NCBI GenBank assembly: GCA_030590715.1
Contig: JAUVCU010000111.1
Coordinates: 1-5,863 of the forward strand
Reading direction: 5' to 3'
Length of the DNA stretch: 5,863 bases
From: Lentisphaeria bacterium
GTDB lineage: Bacteria; Verrucomicrobiota; Lentisphaeria; Victivallales; JAUVCU01
The notes under the pieces were generated by a model. That model worked only from the letters and a program-made list of their open reading frames with translations. It searched no databases and was not told the origin of the DNA. Of the stretch, positions 5,812 through 5,863 are shown piece after piece; position 1 is the stretch's first letter, and each line of letters begins with the position of its first letter. The position numbers and the translations under genes are program-made.

Positions 5812-5841
5812 TATATAAAGAATTAAACACATTAGGTTCAA
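5812..5841 (-). promoter_or_regulatory. Possible promoter of the lipoprotein gene
   Basis: On the minus strand TTGAAC (5841-5836) and TATATA (5817-5812) are 18 bp apart, each matching 4 of 6 consensus positions. Transcription would start near 5805, about 20 nt before the chosen ATG. The AT-rich context makes chance matches likely. Confidence 0.35.
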
Positions 5842-5863
5842 ATTCCAAGTCATTCGTATCTAT

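Noticed and set aside
1..5863. Mobile element, CRISPR array, tRNA/rRNA, toxin-antitoxin or defence system
   Set aside because: No long direct or terminal inverted repeats, spacer-repeat pattern, tRNA cloverleaf, transposase or integrase motifs were seen. The coding space is fully taken by housekeeping genes.

Overview
The window reads as an ordinary bacterial chromosome segment of moderate to low GC: housekeeping and amino-acid biosynthesis genes, Shine-Dalgarno-led starts and strong intrinsic terminators. The outer-membrane-type lipoprotein at the right end, and an IlvD of the roughly 555-residue CPTCGSCSGM type, suggest a Gram-negative or at least diderm lineage. The Ffh is unusual: a Gly/Met-rich tail, an octalysine end and several non-consensus motif residues. 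The overall impression loosely resembles marine Lentisphaerota or another PVC-type lineage, but this is recollection and low confidence.

Layout from left to right. Positions 1-354 (+) hold the C-terminal 117 residues of a class I SAM-dependent methyltransferase cut by the window edge. A 172-bp gap without a credible gene follows. dapF (527-1372, +) encodes diaminopimelate epimerase and ends in a 12-bp-stem intrinsic terminator (1399-1430). Converging on it is a HAD-superfamily phosphatase (1435-2064, -). Upstream of that, on the same strand, is ffh (2156-3661, -), separated from it by a perfect 15-bp-stem terminator (2103-2136). A 182-bp intergenic region divides ffh from the divergent ilvD (3844-5511, +). 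It carries a consensus -10 for ffh, a good sigma70-type promoter for ilvD and two dyad-symmetric sequences placed where operators would sit. ilvD ends at a 15-bp-stem terminator (5531-5568), with a small lipoprotein gene (5597-5785, -) converging on it.

The genes do not form one pathway. DapF makes meso-diaminopimelate for lysine and peptidoglycan, IlvD makes the 2-keto acids for branched-chain amino acids and pantothenate, and Ffh is the GTPase of the signal recognition particle. The HAD phosphatase and the lipoprotein have no assigned substrate or role. The strands alternate and each transcription unit is bounded by a terminator, so they look like mostly independent single-gene units.

I found no mobile element, CRISPR array, RNA gene, defence cassette or clearly novel system. 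The most useful second-look items are the operator-like architecture in front of ilvD, the divergent features of Ffh, the small lipoprotein, and the HAD start, where the longest reading frame runs into the ffh terminator.
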